Shown: positions 35,949 through 46,105, numbered from the stretch's first letter. The stretch: 64,000 nt of DNA from Corynebacterium glyciniphilum AJ 3170 (GCF_000626675.1 NZ_CP006842.1:2170001-2234000); one strand, 5' to 3'. Made by a program: numbers and translations. Notes: generated by a model from the sequence alone, not told the origin.

Positions 35949-37193
35949 TCAGGCCTCCTCGGCAAGCAGGATGTCGGTGATGATCCCGTCAGCCAGCAGG
36001 CGCCCCCGGTCGGTCAACCGTGTCCGTCCGTTGTCCCGCTCCAGCAGCCCCAACCCGACATGATGGTCCACGGCGCGTCCCGCCGCCGCGAGCACCTCGT
36101 CCGGCAACCCTTCGCGAAGCCGCATCCCCAACATGACCCGCTCCGTGTGCAGGTCGTCGGTTCCCAGCGGTTCGACGGTCGTGACCGGACTCGCTCCCCG
36201 ACCGATCGCTTCTGCGTAACGCCGGGGCAGCTTCGCGTTGACCAGACGCGTCACACCGCTCTCAGCTGCTCCAGCGGAGGTCGGCGAGACGGTATCCGAA
36301 ACCGGAGTCACGCCCCGCCCACTGACCGGATCAGTCACCAGCCGCACACACCCGTGGGCCCCGGGGCCTGCGCCCCACCACTGCCCCGAACGCCAGTAGA
36401 CCATGTTGTGACGACACTCGCCCCCGGGTCGCGACCAGTTCGACACCTCGTACCACTGCATTCCCGCAGCCCGAAGCGCCGAGTCGATCATCTCGTAGCG
36501 GTCCGCGTAGACGTCCTCGTCTGGCTGGGGCAGCAGCCCCTTCCGCACCTTCCGTGCCATGGCGGTACCGTCTTCGACGATCAAGGAGTAGGCGGAAACG
36601 TGATCCACGCCTGTGGACAGGACCTGGTCCAGGGTGAGCCGGAGGTCATCGTCGGTCTCGGTGGGGGTGCCGTAGATCAGATCCAGATTCACATGCTCGA
36701 ATCCTGCCGCGAGGGCTTCCCGGGCGGCCTCAGTGGCCCGCCCCGGCGTGTGTGTGCGATCCAGGACCTTCAGCACGTGACCGGCTGCCGACTGCATCCC
36801 CAGGGAAATCCGGGTGTAGCCGGCCTCAAGAAGAGTGTCGAAGAACTCCGGTGAGGTCGACTCAGGGTTCGACTCGGTGGTCACCTCCGCCCTCGGTGCC
36901 AGGCCGAGACTTCGCTTTACCGCGGCCAGAACACGCGCCAGGCCGTCCGCCCCCAGCAGCGACGGAGTCCCTCCCCCGAGGAAGACGGTGGACGGCGGAC
37001 CTGTGCGGTCCCAGTCCGCCGCGGCGAGGTCCAGTTCGGCCTCCAGCGAGTTCAGGTACGTCGACATCGACGAAGAACCTGACTCACCCGGTGTGTAGGT
37101 GTTGAAGTCACAGTAACCGCACCTGGTACTGCAGAACGGCACATGGATGTACAGGCCGTACCGGTCATCAGGAATGGAGGTCATTGGGTCCAT
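35949..37193 (-). CDS. hemW: Radical SAM heme chaperone HemW
   Basis: Radical SAM protein that binds heme and delivers it to haem proteins; formerly annotated as HemN-like coproporphyrinogen oxidase. About 414 residues with the cluster motif [17 protein letters not shown] (CxxxCxxC near residues 21-28), [19 protein letters not shown] and [11 protein letters not shown]. The C-terminal HemW domain ([20 protein letters not shown]) is present. ATG 37193 (MDPMTS) or ATG 37184 could start it; both fit. It is the first gene of the block that continues with hrcA. Confidence 0.94.
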   Translation of the reverse strand: MDPMTSIPDDRYGLYIHVPFCSTRCGYCDFNTYTPGESGSSSMSTYLNSLEAELDLAAADWDRTGPPSTVFLGGGTPSLLGADGLARVLAAVKRSLGLAPRAEVTTESNPESTSPEFFDTLLEAGYTRISLGMQSAAGHVLKVLDRTHTPGRATEAAREALAAGFEHVNLDLIYGTPTETDDDLRLTLDQVLSTGVDHVSAYSLIVEDGTAMARKVRKGLLPQPDEDVYADRYEMIDSALRAAGMQWYEVSNWSRPGGECRHNMVYWRSGQWWGAGPGAHGCVRLVTDPVSGRGVTPVSDTVSPTSAGAAESGVTRLVNAKLPRRYAEAIGRGASPVTTVEPLGTDDLHTERVMLGMRLREGLPDEVLAAAGRAVDHHVGLGLLERDNGRTRLTDRGRLLADGIITDILLAEEA

Positions 37194-37251
37194 GCTATCT
37201 GTCCGGTTCCACACCACCGAACCGGTAAGCGGGCGGAGCCCCTGTGAGAAC

Positions 37252-37917
37252 TCAGCCGGCAGCGACGCGGCGTGACCGGATCTTGGAAAGCACCTGTTCC
37301 ACCCGGGCACGTTCCGCAAGAAAGCGTGGGGGGGCTTCACCGCGCAGTTCCGCCACCAGCGCGGGGTGTTCGCCGATGACCGCGGTCTTCCACCGCACGA
37401 CGACCTCATGGGCGTGCTTCTCCGCACGCGCCAAGGCCTGCGGCAGCAGGACGCTCTGCTCCTCCACCGCCAGACGGGTCTGCTCAACCGTCCACTCGGC
37501 CAGGTCTTCGAGCATGTCCGTGAGTTCGGCATTGCGCCGTCGCAGGTTCACCCGCAGTGTCGCAGTACTGACCATCGGAGACGGCGTCGCCTCCACCGGT
37601 GTGACCGCATGGTCCCGCAGGAAAGACAGCGTGCGTCCCGGGTGATTGTCGACGACGGTCGTCGCCGACAGTGATCCGGAACGGATACCCGAGACGAATG
37701 CCTGGCGGAGACCGTTGAGTTCGGCCAGCGCAGAACGGACCTCCGCCCTCCCCTGCGCCACCGCCTCGGCGAGCTCCAGCAGGCAGTCATCCACCAGTTC
37801 CTCGTCCCAGTCCGCCAGTGACTCGGCGAGATTCTCGATGAGTTCAGCCACCTCGTCGCCGATGTCGTAGACACCCTGGGTGAGCTCGCGCAGTCGCAGG
37901 CGGGCGGCGTCGTGCAC
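37252..37917 (-). CDS. Hypothetical coiled-coil protein
   Basis: Not recognised. The 221-residue soluble protein is mostly helical: LADWDEELVDDCLLELAEAV and RRRNAELTDMLEDLAEWTVE look like amphipathic or coiled-coil helices, with no signal or membrane segment. The GTG start has a modest upstream AGGAG. It ends 58 bases before hemW on the same strand and the hemW neighbourhood is conserved in corynebacteria, but no function follows. Confidence 0.6.
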   Translation of the reverse strand: MHDAARLRLRELTQGVYDIGDEVAELIENLAESLADWDEELVDDCLLELAEAVAQGRAEVRSALAELNGLRQAFVSGIRSGSLSATTVVDNHPGRTLSFLRDHAVTPVEATPSPMVSTATLRVNLRRRNAELTDMLEDLAEWTVEQTRLAVEEQSVLLPQALARAEKHAHEVVVRWKTAVIGEHPALVAELRGEAPPRFLAERARVEQVLSKIRSRRVAAG

Positions 37918-38000
37918 GGATAGCTCCTCTCAGCAAGGTCAGAAGTCGTCGGCGGATCGTCAAGGGGTTGCGACTGAAAGACAGTGTAGGACATGGACAA

Positions 38001-38027
38001 CCCCGGCCCAGGGAGGCTGGGCCGGGG
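38001..38027 (-). terminator. Hairpin downstream of the acyl-CoA ligase gene
   Basis: CCCCGGCCCAG pairs with CTGGGCCGGGG (11 bp) around a five-base loop, 45 bases past the ligase stop. No strong U-tract. Confidence 0.6.
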
Positions 38028-38071
38028 TGATGCCGTTAATTGGAAGGGTGCGGGACACTCCCTGGTCGGGC

Positions 38072-39898
38072 CTACTTCGAGGTGTAGATCCAGGCGATGT
38101 CGTCGGCGAAGTTCTTCGACACGGCGTGCCGCTTCACCTTCATCGACGGGGTCACTTCGCCGTCATCCTCGGTGAAGTCGCGGGCACAGATCCGGAACTT
38201 CTTGATGCCCTCCGAGTGAGAGACCGTGTCATTGGCCTCGTTGATCGCATCCTGGATCTCCGTGCGCAGAACAGGGTTCCTGGCCAGCTCCTTGACCGGA
38301 GTGTCGGCGTTGATGCCGTTCCGCTTGCGCCACCCGACGAGGGCTTCCTCATCGAGAGTGATCAGCGTGCCGATGAACTTCTCGTTGTCGCCGACAACCA
38401 TAGCCTGGGAGATCAGCGGCGCTGAGCGCAGGATGTCCTCCAGCGGGCCGGGAGACACGTTCTTGCCGCCGGCGGTGACGATGATCTCCTTCTTTCGTCC
38501 GGTGATCTTCAGGTGTCCGGTGGGCAGGAGTTCACCCAGGTCACCGGAGATCACGAAACCGTCCTCCGTGAACGACTCCTTGGTCGCCGTCTCATTCTTC
38601 CAGTACCCGTCAAAGACGACGGTGCCCTTCATGAGGATCTCACCGTCATCGGCGATCCGGATGGTGTTGCCACCGACCGGTTTCCCCACCGTGCCGATGA
38701 TGTTGTCCGGCTCGAAGTTCACGGCGATCGCCGCCGTGGTCTCGGTCATCCCGTAGCCCTCGTAGATACGCACCCCGATCCCCCGGAAGAAGTGCATCAA
38801 CTCCGGATTGAGCGCAGAGCCGCCGGAGATGCAGTACTGCAGTTCCCCACCCATCGCAGCCTTGACCTTGCCGTAGACCAGCTTGTCGAAGACCGTACGC
38901 TTGATCTTCTGCCCCACGGTGGGACCCGACGCCGTGTCGAGGGCCTTGGAGTACTCCACAGCGGTCTTCTCAGCCAGGGGGAAGATCTTGGCGCCGAGGC
39001 CGCCACCTTCGGTGGCTTTGGTCTTGACACCGGCGTGAACCTTCTCGAAGACCCGCGGCACCCCCAGAATCAGCTGGGGCTGTGAGCGCTGGAATTCCGG
39101 GACGAGAGTCGACATGTCCGCCCAGTGAGACTGTGTGGCGCCGCCGAGTGTCGCCGCCAACGACACAGCTCGGGAAAGCACATGCGCCAACGGCAGGAAC
39201 GTCAGGGTCCGGTTGCCCTCCACTGCGATCCCACCGATCGGGTGGGTCAGGATAGCCCGGGCCTCCCCCAGCCAGTTGGAGTGCAGCAGCCTGCAGCCCT
39301 TCGGCCGCCCGGTCGTCCCGGAGGTGTACACCAGGGACGCCAGGTCAGAGGATTTCGTGTTCGCGATGCGCTCTTCGACGACATCATCAGAAACGTCCTT
39401 CCCCTCGGCGATCAGGGTATCGACGGCACCCTCACTGAAGGACAGAACGCGGTTGAGGTGGGCGGTTCCCTCAACAGACTCGCCGTCCTTGACGAACGTC
39501 CTTAATCGGGTCGCATGGCCGGACTTCTCGGCGATGCCGAACTTCGCACCCGAATCCTCGACGATCCATTCACACTGCGAGGTCGACGATGACGGATAGA
39601 TCGGCACAGAGACCGCGCCCGCAGCCATGATCGCAAAGTCCAGCAGCGACCACTCGTAGCGCGTGTCCGACATCAGTGCGACGCGGTCACCGGGTTCGAC
39701 GCCGTTGGCGACCAGGCCCTTGGCAACGTCGTAAACCTCCCGGAGAAACTCGTCCGCACGCACGTCGACCCACTCGAACTTCCGGGGGCGGCTGTACAGG
39801 ATCGTCTGCGGACGCTTCAGAGTGTTCTCCCTGAGCACGGTCAGACAGGTCTCGTTCTCGCCGATGGTGTACAGCGCCTCCGAGGAGTACTCCTGCAT
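38072..39898 (-). CDS. Long-chain-fatty-acid--CoA ligase (FadD15-like)
   Basis: ATP-dependent acyl-CoA synthetase of 608 residues. The AMP-binding P-loop motif SLVYTSGTTGRPKGC lies near 190-205; GYGMTETTA and SGDLGELLPTGHLKITGRKKEII are the adenylate-forming and hinge motifs. The C-terminal SMKVKRHAV block ends the protein. Close relatives include FadD15 of mycobacteria. It has no signal peptide and probably acts at the inner face of the membrane. RBS-like GGAGA lies before the ATG. Chain-length preference is not visible. Confidence 0.94.
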   Translation of the reverse strand: MQEYSSEALYTIGENETCLTVLRENTLKRPQTILYSRPRKFEWVDVRADEFLREVYDVAKGLVANGVEPGDRVALMSDTRYEWSLLDFAIMAAGAVSVPIYPSSSTSQCEWIVEDSGAKFGIAEKSGHATRLRTFVKDGESVEGTAHLNRVLSFSEGAVDTLIAEGKDVSDDVVEERIANTKSSDLASLVYTSGTTGRPKGCRLLHSNWLGEARAILTHPIGGIAVEGNRTLTFLPLAHVLSRAVSLAATLGGATQSHWADMSTLVPEFQRSQPQLILGVPRVFEKVHAGVKTKATEGGGLGAKIFPLAEKTAVEYSKALDTASGPTVGQKIKRTVFDKLVYGKVKAAMGGELQYCISGGSALNPELMHFFRGIGVRIYEGYGMTETTAAIAVNFEPDNIIGTVGKPVGGNTIRIADDGEILMKGTVVFDGYWKNETATKESFTEDGFVISGDLGELLPTGHLKITGRKKEIIVTAGGKNVSPGPLEDILRSAPLISQAMVVGDNEKFIGTLITLDEEALVGWRKRNGINADTPVKELARNPVLRTEIQDAINEANDTVSHSEGIKKFRICARDFTEDDGEVTPSMKVKRHAVSKNFADDIAWIYTSK

Positions 39899-40068
39899 GT
39901 CTCTCCAATCACAGTCTTGTCAAGGGGTAGCCCGGCTCACACACGGGAACCCGGTGTGTTCCGGTGCATTATCCTAGCCGATCCCTGTATCGGCATAAGC
40001 GAAAACGGAATTACAAGGGAACTCCGACAATTGTCGATGTCTTAGTACATATTTATTTCAGGGTTTAC

Positions 40069-40155
40069 TCAGAAGAGGGAGGTAAGCAGCCACACCACGA
40101 CGAGTAGGACGATCAGCAGAATGAGAGCCTGCCTGACCCTGGAATGGTGTTTCAC
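40069..40155 (-). CDS. 28-residue membrane microprotein
   Basis: Tiny open frame starting GTG at 40155, reading MKHHSRVRQALILLIVLLVV then VWLLTSLF and TGA: a basic N-terminus and one hydrophobic helix. AAGGAG lies seven bases upstream, and the start overlaps the stop of the 71-residue gene (GTGA), so translation is coupled. It is too short for most gene callers. Function unknown; conservation has not been checked. Confidence 0.62.
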   Translation of the reverse strand: MKHHSRVRQALILLIVLLVVVWLLTSLF

Positions 40156-40367
40156 CGGTTGTCTCCTTCTTCATGGGACGGATCGTCCACGGACGCAAAC
40201 GCCCGTTCCTCGTCCTCAGTCACGGGCAGCACGCCGAATGCCACCTTGATCATCACTACGGCCGCAAGCGAGGCCAGCAGTACCAGAACGACCAGTGTCA
40301 ACGGGGTCTGCAGCCAGAGAGGCAGGTCGAGGACCCATTGTTCAATGCCGTCAGTCACAACAGACAA
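40152..40367 (-). CDS. 71-residue single-pass membrane protein
   Basis: Small protein not recognised as a named family. It has one strong membrane helix (TPLTLVVLVLLASLAAVVMI) after a short amphipathic N-terminus and ends in an acidic cytoplasmic-looking tail (EDEERAFASVDDPSHEEGDNR; 21-residue end abbreviated to motifs EDEERAF and DDPSHEEG). The TTG start (40367) has GGAAGG five bases upstream; GTG at 40358 is the alternative. It begins 18 bases after the M3 peptidase stop and is followed by the overlapping 28-residue peptide, so the three form an operon. Confidence 0.65.
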   Translation of the reverse strand: MSVVTDGIEQWVLDLPLWLQTPLTLVVLVLLASLAAVVMIKVAFGVLPVTEDEERAFASVDDPSHEEGDNR

Positions 40368-40385
40368 GTTTACCTTCCCCGTGAA

Positions 40386-42551
40386 CTACCGGCCTAGTCC
40401 ATCGACGTCCATCGACCCCGCCAATCCCCGACGGTGCAACAGCGGTGCCACGCTGCGCTGCTTCCCCCGGAACATCCAGAAAGCATCATCGTAATCGATG
40501 GTCGCACCTCGGGACAGGATCATCCGTCGAAACCGGTCACCAGCGAAACGGACGTCGTCCGGATCAATCTCAACGACGGCTCCGGGACGGCCGCCCCCTT
40601 CATCACCGCGCGCGGCGTCGGTGTCGACAAACCCCTGGAAACCGTCAGCGTCGAGAACCTCCGCCCAGAGGTAGCTCCAGTAGTCCGCAGAATATCCTCC
40701 AGCGAAAATATGGTTGAAATAGGTCGAGGAATACCGGGGTGACAGCGCCGGCAGTACGTCTGCCCCGAATCCTGCAGACTCCAGGGCATCCTTCTCGAAT
40801 GCCGCGACATCGGTGACTGCCGCGGCCTCCCGGGCACTGAGACGGTGCCACGCCAGATCCAGCCAACAGGCCGCCAGGTACTCGGACGTGGCAAACCCCT
40901 GACCCCAGGCGGCCTGTGCCCGCACCGCGTCCACCATCCGCCGGGGCAACTGCTCACCGGTGTCCACGTGCCGGGCATAGTTGGCGAGGATCTCCGGTTC
41001 CAGAGCCCAGTTCTCGTTGATCTGGCTGGGAAACTCGACGAAGTCCCGCGGCACGTTGGTGCCGGACAGGCTCGGGTACCGAACGTCAGAGAGCAGCCCG
41101 TGAAGCGCATGCCCGAACTCGTGGAAGACGGTGGCCACTTCGTCCGGGGTGAGCAGCGCCTGTTCACCCTCCGCGGGTTTCGCGATATTAAGGACATTCA
41201 CTATCACGGGCATCTGCCCCAACAGGTTGTTCTGTTCGACGAAGCTGCTCATCCACGCGCCACCCCGCTTGCTCGGTCGTGCGTACATGTCGGTGAGGAG
41301 AAGACCGATCGGCACGCCAGGGCGCACCGGGTCGTCCTCAGCCTCCCGGACTTCCCAGACCTGCACGTCGGGATGATAACCGTCGAGGTCACGACGTCGC
41401 TCGACCGTGATGCCGTACAGGCGGCGAGCGGCAAAGAACGCACCGTCGCGCAGCACGCGCTCCAGGGGGAAGTACTTCTTCAACTCCGCTTCATCGACAT
41501 CGAGGTCCTCGGCCCGGAGTTTGGCGGCCCAGTACGGCCAGTCTGATCCGGCCACACCACTCGCGGCGCCAGCTGAATCATCCGAACCTGCCTTGTCCAC
41601 CGCCTTCTTGTACTCCCCCGCAGCGTTCGCAACGGCGGCCGGAGTCAGCTTCCCCAGCAGGTCATCGACCTCGACGAGCGAACCGGCGGTCTCCTCTTCC
41701 GCAATGAACTCCGCGTGGTTTGCGTATCCCAGCAGTTCGGCACGGCGAGCCCGCAACCGGACAATCTCGAGCAGGACCTCGGTGTTGTCCGCATCACCCC
41801 CGGATCCACGGCGCAGGGATGCTTCGTGGACGCGCGCACGGGCAGCGGGATCATCGAGCTCCTCGACCACCGGTTGCACGCTCGGCAACCCCAGCCGGAC
41901 GAGCCAGCCGTCCTGTCCTGCCGCCGCCGCATCCTCCGCCAGGCGGGACTTGTGCGAGTCACTCAGCCCGGCAAGGTCGCCTTCCTCAGTGAACAGGACG
42001 GCGCCAGCTTCGGTGGCCGCGACGAGGTTACGGCCGAACCGGGTCGAAAGCTCCGCCAGCCGTGCGTCGATGGAACTCAGCTCGGTCCGCCCGGCGTCAT
42101 CAAGTGCCGCTCCACCGCGCCGGAACCGTCGCAACCAGTAGGTCAGCAGTGCCTCGTTCTCACTGCCCTCCGGCTGCGGAGGGAGCGAGCTCACCCTAGC
42201 GAACAGGCCGGGGTTGAGATTGACACTGCTGATGTGCGCGGCGAGCTCGGGGGCGACAGTCTCTTCGGCGGCAACAATGTCGTCACTGGCGTCCGTTCCC
42301 GAGTAGTTGAAGATAATGGCGAGGACGCGATCCAGTAACTGTCCGCTGGCCTCGAGTGCATCCATCGTATTCTCCCAGGTGGGCTCCTCCGGGTTGGCGA
42401 CGATGGCCGCTATCTCTGCGCTGTGATCGACAACCCCGGTCCGGAAGGTCGGGACAAGATCTTCGACAGAGATCGCGGCGAAGTCAGGAAGTTCATGGTC
42501 GAGTTCAGAGGGGGCGAGCAGCGGGTTCTGCTGAGTATTGTGACCGGTCAT
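40386..42551 (-). CDS. M3-family zinc metallopeptidase (oligopeptidase/Dcp type)
   Basis: Cytoplasmic peptidase that degrades short peptides; 721 residues, typical of peptidyl-dipeptidase Dcp or oligopeptidase A. The zinc site HEFGHALHGLLSDV lies near residue 465-478, with the third ligand Glu in FVEFPSQINENW; the C-terminal FNHIFAGGYSADYWSYLWAEVL motif is characteristic. No signal peptide is seen. It is divergent from the TetR gene, sharing an 81-base gap, and is followed by two tiny membrane proteins. Confidence 0.94.
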   Translation of the reverse strand: MTGHNTQQNPLLAPSELDHELPDFAAISVEDLVPTFRTGVVDHSAEIAAIVANPEEPTWENTMDALEASGQLLDRVLAIIFNYSGTDASDDIVAAEETVAPELAAHISSVNLNPGLFARVSSLPPQPEGSENEALLTYWLRRFRRGGAALDDAGRTELSSIDARLAELSTRFGRNLVAATEAGAVLFTEEGDLAGLSDSHKSRLAEDAAAAGQDGWLVRLGLPSVQPVVEELDDPAARARVHEASLRRGSGGDADNTEVLLEIVRLRARRAELLGYANHAEFIAEEETAGSLVEVDDLLGKLTPAAVANAAGEYKKAVDKAGSDDSAGAASGVAGSDWPYWAAKLRAEDLDVDEAELKKYFPLERVLRDGAFFAARRLYGITVERRRDLDGYHPDVQVWEVREAEDDPVRPGVPIGLLLTDMYARPSKRGGAWMSSFVEQNNLLGQMPVIVNVLNIAKPAEGEQALLTPDEVATVFHEFGHALHGLLSDVRYPSLSGTNVPRDFVEFPSQINENWALEPEILANYARHVDTGEQLPRRMVDAVRAQAAWGQGFATSEYLAACWLDLAWHRLSAREAAAVTDVAAFEKDALESAGFGADVLPALSPRYSSTYFNHIFAGGYSADYWSYLWAEVLDADGFQGFVDTDAARGDEGGGRPGAVVEIDPDDVRFAGDRFRRMILSRGATIDYDDAFWMFRGKQRSVAPLLHRRGLAGSMDVDGLGR

Positions 42552-42632
42552 GCACGCCAGCTTAACGCCGTGCAGTTGGCGGGACCGGGGCCGGATACAC
42601 CACAGGTAGTTATTTTCAGTAGGATATTCACC

Positions 42633-43328
42633 ATGTCAGCCCCGGTAGAACTCAGCACGACCACTGCTCCTCACAACACCCCCCAGGACGACGCGACGGC
42701 CAAGCCCGCCCCGAAGCGCCGTGCCCGGAATCGGCGCGCCGACGGCGAGCGGTCCCGCCAACGCATCCTGGACGCCGCCACCAGCATCGCCACCGAGCGA
42801 GGGTACGACGGGACCAGTATCGCGGAGATCTGCCGGGAATGCGGATTACCGGCCAGCTCCCTCTACTGGCACTTCGAAGACAAGGACGACCTGATGTCCC
42901 AGGTCATCGGCAAAAGCTTCGATGCCTGGAACGCTGCCTGGAACATCCCTGAGGACGAGGACATCCTCCAGCACCTGCCGCAGATCGCCGAGCAGCTCCT
43001 CGATGCCCTGGAGAACCACCCGGAGTTCATCCGGTTGTGCCTGCCACTGGCGCTACAGAAGCGGAGCGATGACCCCGGACCCCGGCGCATGTACCTGGAG
43101 ATGCGCGCCGATGTGATTCGTCGCCTCTCGGACATCGGTGCGACGCACTTCGGCTACGTGCCGGAGGCCCGCCGTACCGCCATCGTGACCTACATGGTGT
43201 CCGGTGTAGAGGGGCTCTTCGTTGACCACGAAATGAACCCCGCCTCCGACCTGCGTGAACAACTGGATCTGCACGCGATGGGTGTGATCGCCATCATCCT
43301 GCAGGAAGCCAGCCAGCACCCCTCCTGA
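42633..43328 (+). CDS. TetR-family transcriptional regulator
   Basis: Repressor of about 231 residues. The N-terminal helix-turn-helix (about 30-80) shows ERSRQRILDAATSIATERGY then IAEICRECGLPASSLYWHFE. A 25-residue Thr/Pro/Lys/Arg-rich leader precedes it. The C-terminal ligand domain is unassigned. ATG 42633 follows AGGAT by nine bases; the longer frame overlaps the divergent M3 gene and is not needed. It is four bases upstream of the esterase gene, so it probably regulates that operon or responds to its substrate. Confidence 0.92.
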   Translation: MSAPVELSTTTAPHNTPQDDATAKPAPKRRARNRRADGERSRQRILDAATSIATERGYDGTSIAEICRECGLPASSLYWHFEDKDDLMSQVIGKSFDAWNAAWNIPEDEDILQHLPQIAEQLLDALENHPEFIRLCLPLALQKRSDDPGPRRMYLEMRADVIRRLSDIGATHFGYVPEARRTAIVTYMVSGVEGLFVDHEMNPASDLREQLDLHAMGVIAIILQEASQHPS

Positions 43329-43332
43329 TCCC

Positions 43333-44844
43333 GTGAGAACTGATCCCGTCACCGGCGCCCCTCTGTTTCGCACGCCCTCCGGGGACGTTTCCGGATCATG
43401 GCGACGCACCCGCGACGGGGACACGGTCGCTGTCTTTCGTGCCGTGCCCGTCGCAGTACCCCATGCCGAGGGGCCCACGGCCTTCGCTCCAGCCCGCCCG
43501 GCGCCTGCCTGGTCAGGGACGGTGGATTGCGCGGACACGGCGGAACGGCGCGGCATGCGAGCCACTCACACCGCCACGGTGACGTGTCCGGCGGAGGTCA
43601 CCGACCACAGTCATCCGGTCATGGTGTGGGTCCACGGCGGACGGTTCGAGACCGGCCACGCCGATGAACCGTGGTACGACGGCGCGGCACTCGCACGGGA
43701 GGGCTGTGTGGTGGTGTCACTGAACTACCGCAAACGTTTCGAGGGCTTCCTCCCGCTTGACAGTCTCGACGATAACGACGTCGCCAGCACTGGAGGTCAC
43801 CGTACACCGGACTTTCGCGGTGTCGGGGATCTCCTCCTCGGCCTGCGCTGGGTCCGCGACGGCATCGCCGATGTCGGCGGAGACCCCGGCCAGGTCACGT
43901 TGGCCGGGCAGTCCGCTGGCGGAGCACTCGTCGCATGGCTGCTGACCGATCAGCGGGCGGCCGGCCTCTTCCACCGTGCCGTGATGATGTCGCCCGGCGC
44001 GCCACGCAGGGGGTGGACGCGCCGTCATCTCACGACCCGACTGGCACTGCGGTCACGTCGCCGCCCCACTGCTGAACGGATGGGAGCACTCTCCTCCGAG
44101 GAGCTCACGTCCGCATATCGACGTTTCGCCCGGCTGCATGCCGCGGACTGTGCTGTGGGGGTGTATCCGTTCTCGCTCGCCCAGATGCGGCCGGTGCCTG
44201 TCATTGTCGGCACGATGCACGATGAGTTCGTGCGCTTCCCCGGGGTCCGCCAGGTTGATACGGTACTGCGCCGGACGGTGGGCCGTCTCGGGCTCCCGCG
44301 GGTGGTCGAGGCCTGGCTCGTCGCCCCGGCGATGACGGGCCTTGGAGTTCCTCTGCGACACCTCGCGGCATGGTGTCGCTACGTTGCGTCCACGCCGCCG
44401 GTCCGACCGTTGGGCCGCACCGTCGGTGACCGTACTATCCGACGCTGGGCCTCCGCGTTCGCCGAGGCACTCGCCGATGCGGGAGCACCGGTCTGGGCCT
44501 ATGAATTCCGGGGTGGCGACCACCTCGCCCAGCACTGCGCTGAGCTTCCGCTGCTCTTCGACACCCTGACGGCCGGACGGGCTGAGGTTGAGGAGACGTG
44601 TGGTCCCGATGCGGAGCACCGCCTTGGCGGCTCTGACGGCGTCGGCGCACAGTTCCGTTCCGCCATCGTCGCTTTCGTCCACGGAGGTCGACCGGACTGG
44701 GACCGCTTCCGGGGTCCGACGCGGCTCGCACGGATATTCGACATGTCCGGTGCGGCGGACTCCTCTCCGTGCACCCGTCAGTCCGAGGACCCGTGGCGGG
44801 CGGTCCGGACTCTGCTTGGACCGCTCTACGCCGGACGGCCGTAG
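43333..44844 (+). CDS. Type-B carboxylesterase/lipase family hydrolase
   Basis: Alpha/beta-hydrolase of 503 residues that cleaves carboxyl esters. The oxyanion region PVMVWVHGGRFETGHAD, nucleophile elbow GQSAGGALVAWLL (GxSxG, Ser near residue 197) and late His in GGDHLAQHCAELPLLF match the type-B family; the acidic member is probably the Glu in GTMHDEFVRF. No signal peptide is present. The GTG start has no strong ribosome binding site; coupling to tetR, four bases upstream, is likely. Natural substrate unknown. Confidence 0.88.
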   Translation: MRTDPVTGAPLFRTPSGDVSGSWRRTRDGDTVAVFRAVPVAVPHAEGPTAFAPARPAPAWSGTVDCADTAERRGMRATHTATVTCPAEVTDHSHPVMVWVHGGRFETGHADEPWYDGAALAREGCVVVSLNYRKRFEGFLPLDSLDDNDVASTGGHRTPDFRGVGDLLLGLRWVRDGIADVGGDPGQVTLAGQSAGGALVAWLLTDQRAAGLFHRAVMMSPGAPRRGWTRRHLTTRLALRSRRRPTAERMGALSSEELTSAYRRFARLHAADCAVGVYPFSLAQMRPVPVIVGTMHDEFVRFPGVRQVDTVLRRTVGRLGLPRVVEAWLVAPAMTGLGVPLRHLAAWCRYVASTPPVRPLGRTVGDRTIRRWASAFAEALADAGAPVWAYEFRGGDHLAQHCAELPLLFDTLTAGRAEVEETCGPDAEHRLGGSDGVGAQFRSAIVAFVHGGRPDWDRFRGPTRLARIFDMSGAADSSPCTRQSEDPWRAVRTLLGPLYAGRP

Positions 44845-44890
44845 AAGCCTGCGCAAGCCCGGGTCGTGGCAGGAGGTTAGAGTTGTCCCC

Positions 44891-46105
44891 ATGGCTCTCA
44901 CCTTTCCCGACCTCAATACCTTGCGCGCCCGCCGCACCATGAAATGGACGGCCTATGAGCCCGATGTGCTGCCACTATGGGTGGCTGAGACCGACTTCGA
45001 CACCTGCCCTCCGGTAGCGACCGCCATTCGCGACGCGGTCGATCGTGAGTACTTCGGTTATCCCGAGCTGGGCGCAGGTTCGCGTCATCTCGCCGAGGCC
45101 CTGGCGTCTTTCTCTGCGGCACGGCACGGTTGGACGATCGACCCGGCGAATGTGACGGTTGTACCGGACGTTGTCAAGGGGATCGTCGTGGCCGTCGACA
45201 ATCTCACCGCTCCCGGGTCGTCGATCGTTATCCCCCTTCCCGCCTATCCCCCGTTCCAGAAGGTGCCCGCCGCGACACGGCGTCCGGCGACATATGTCCC
45301 TATGGGGTCCGGTGCAGACGGCGGAGCCGTGTTTGACCTCGATGCATTGGAGCGTGCGTTCACCTCGACGGACAATCCGAACGGGGTAGGCAGCATGATC
45401 CTGTGCAACCCCTTCAACCCGCTCGGGCGTGCCTTCACTGCCGCCGAGTTGCGCGACGTCACAGACCTGGCCGCGAAACACAATGTGCGGGTGATCTCCG
45501 ACGAAATCCACGCGCCCCTGGTGTACTCGGGCAACCACGTCCCCACGGCCACAGTGTCGGAGACCGCTGCCGCGATCACGATCACTGTCACCGCCACCTC
45601 GAAGGGATGGAATACCGCCGGGTTGAAGTGCGCCCAGATCATCAGCACCAACACAGAGGATTCCCGCGAGATCGGACGGCTGTCGAATCTCGTCACCGGT
45701 GAGGCCTCCACGATCGGGCTAGCCGCAGCCACCGCCGCTTACACCGACGGACGCGAGTGGTTGGCGGAAGAGGTCGACTACCTCTCCGGCAACTGGAGTT
45801 ATCTTGCCGAACGCCTGCCCGAGGTTCTCCCCGGGATCAGGCTTCCGAAGGAGGAGGCGACGTTCCTGGCCTGGCTGGATGTATCCGAGGTCGACCGTCT
45901 GCGTGGGCAGGACGGGTCAGTCACCGCCCCCGCCGCGCGGTTGCGCACCCTCGCCAGGGTCGGCCTGAATGAAGGTACGGACTTCGGTCCGACAGGCACC
46001 GGCCACGTTCGGCTGAACTTCGGTACATCCCGCGACATCCTGGACGAGGCCCTTGACCGCATCGCCGAGACCGACCTGCGGAGCGGAGACGCGTGCGAAG
46101 TCTGA
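44891..46105 (+). CDS. PLP-dependent C-S lyase, MalY/PatB (AecD) family
   Basis: Fold-type I aminotransferase-like enzyme, about 404 residues, that cleaves C-S bonds of cystathionine, S-substituted cysteines and related compounds. PLP Lys lies in TATSKGWNTAGLK, with WVAETDFDT at the N-terminus, NPFNPLGRAFT and the Asp-Glu-Ile motif VISDEIHAPLVY. C. glutamicum AecD is the known homologue, and hence beta-cystathionase activity is likely. The ATG at 44891 is used although AGGAGG lies 14 bases upstream, farther than ideal. The next gene, an ABC exporter, begins inside its last 13 bases. Confidence 0.9.
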   Translation: MALTFPDLNTLRARRTMKWTAYEPDVLPLWVAETDFDTCPPVATAIRDAVDREYFGYPELGAGSRHLAEALASFSAARHGWTIDPANVTVVPDVVKGIVVAVDNLTAPGSSIVIPLPAYPPFQKVPAATRRPATYVPMGSGADGGAVFDLDALERAFTSTDNPNGVGSMILCNPFNPLGRAFTAAELRDVTDLAAKHNVRVISDEIHAPLVYSGNHVPTATVSETAAAITITVTATSKGWNTAGLKCAQIISTNTEDSREIGRLSNLVTGEASTIGLAAATAAYTDGREWLAEEVDYLSGNWSYLAERLPEVLPGIRLPKEEATFLAWLDVSEVDRLRGQDGSVTAPAARLRTLARVGLNEGTDFGPTGTGHVRLNFGTSRDILDEALDRIAETDLRSGDACEV

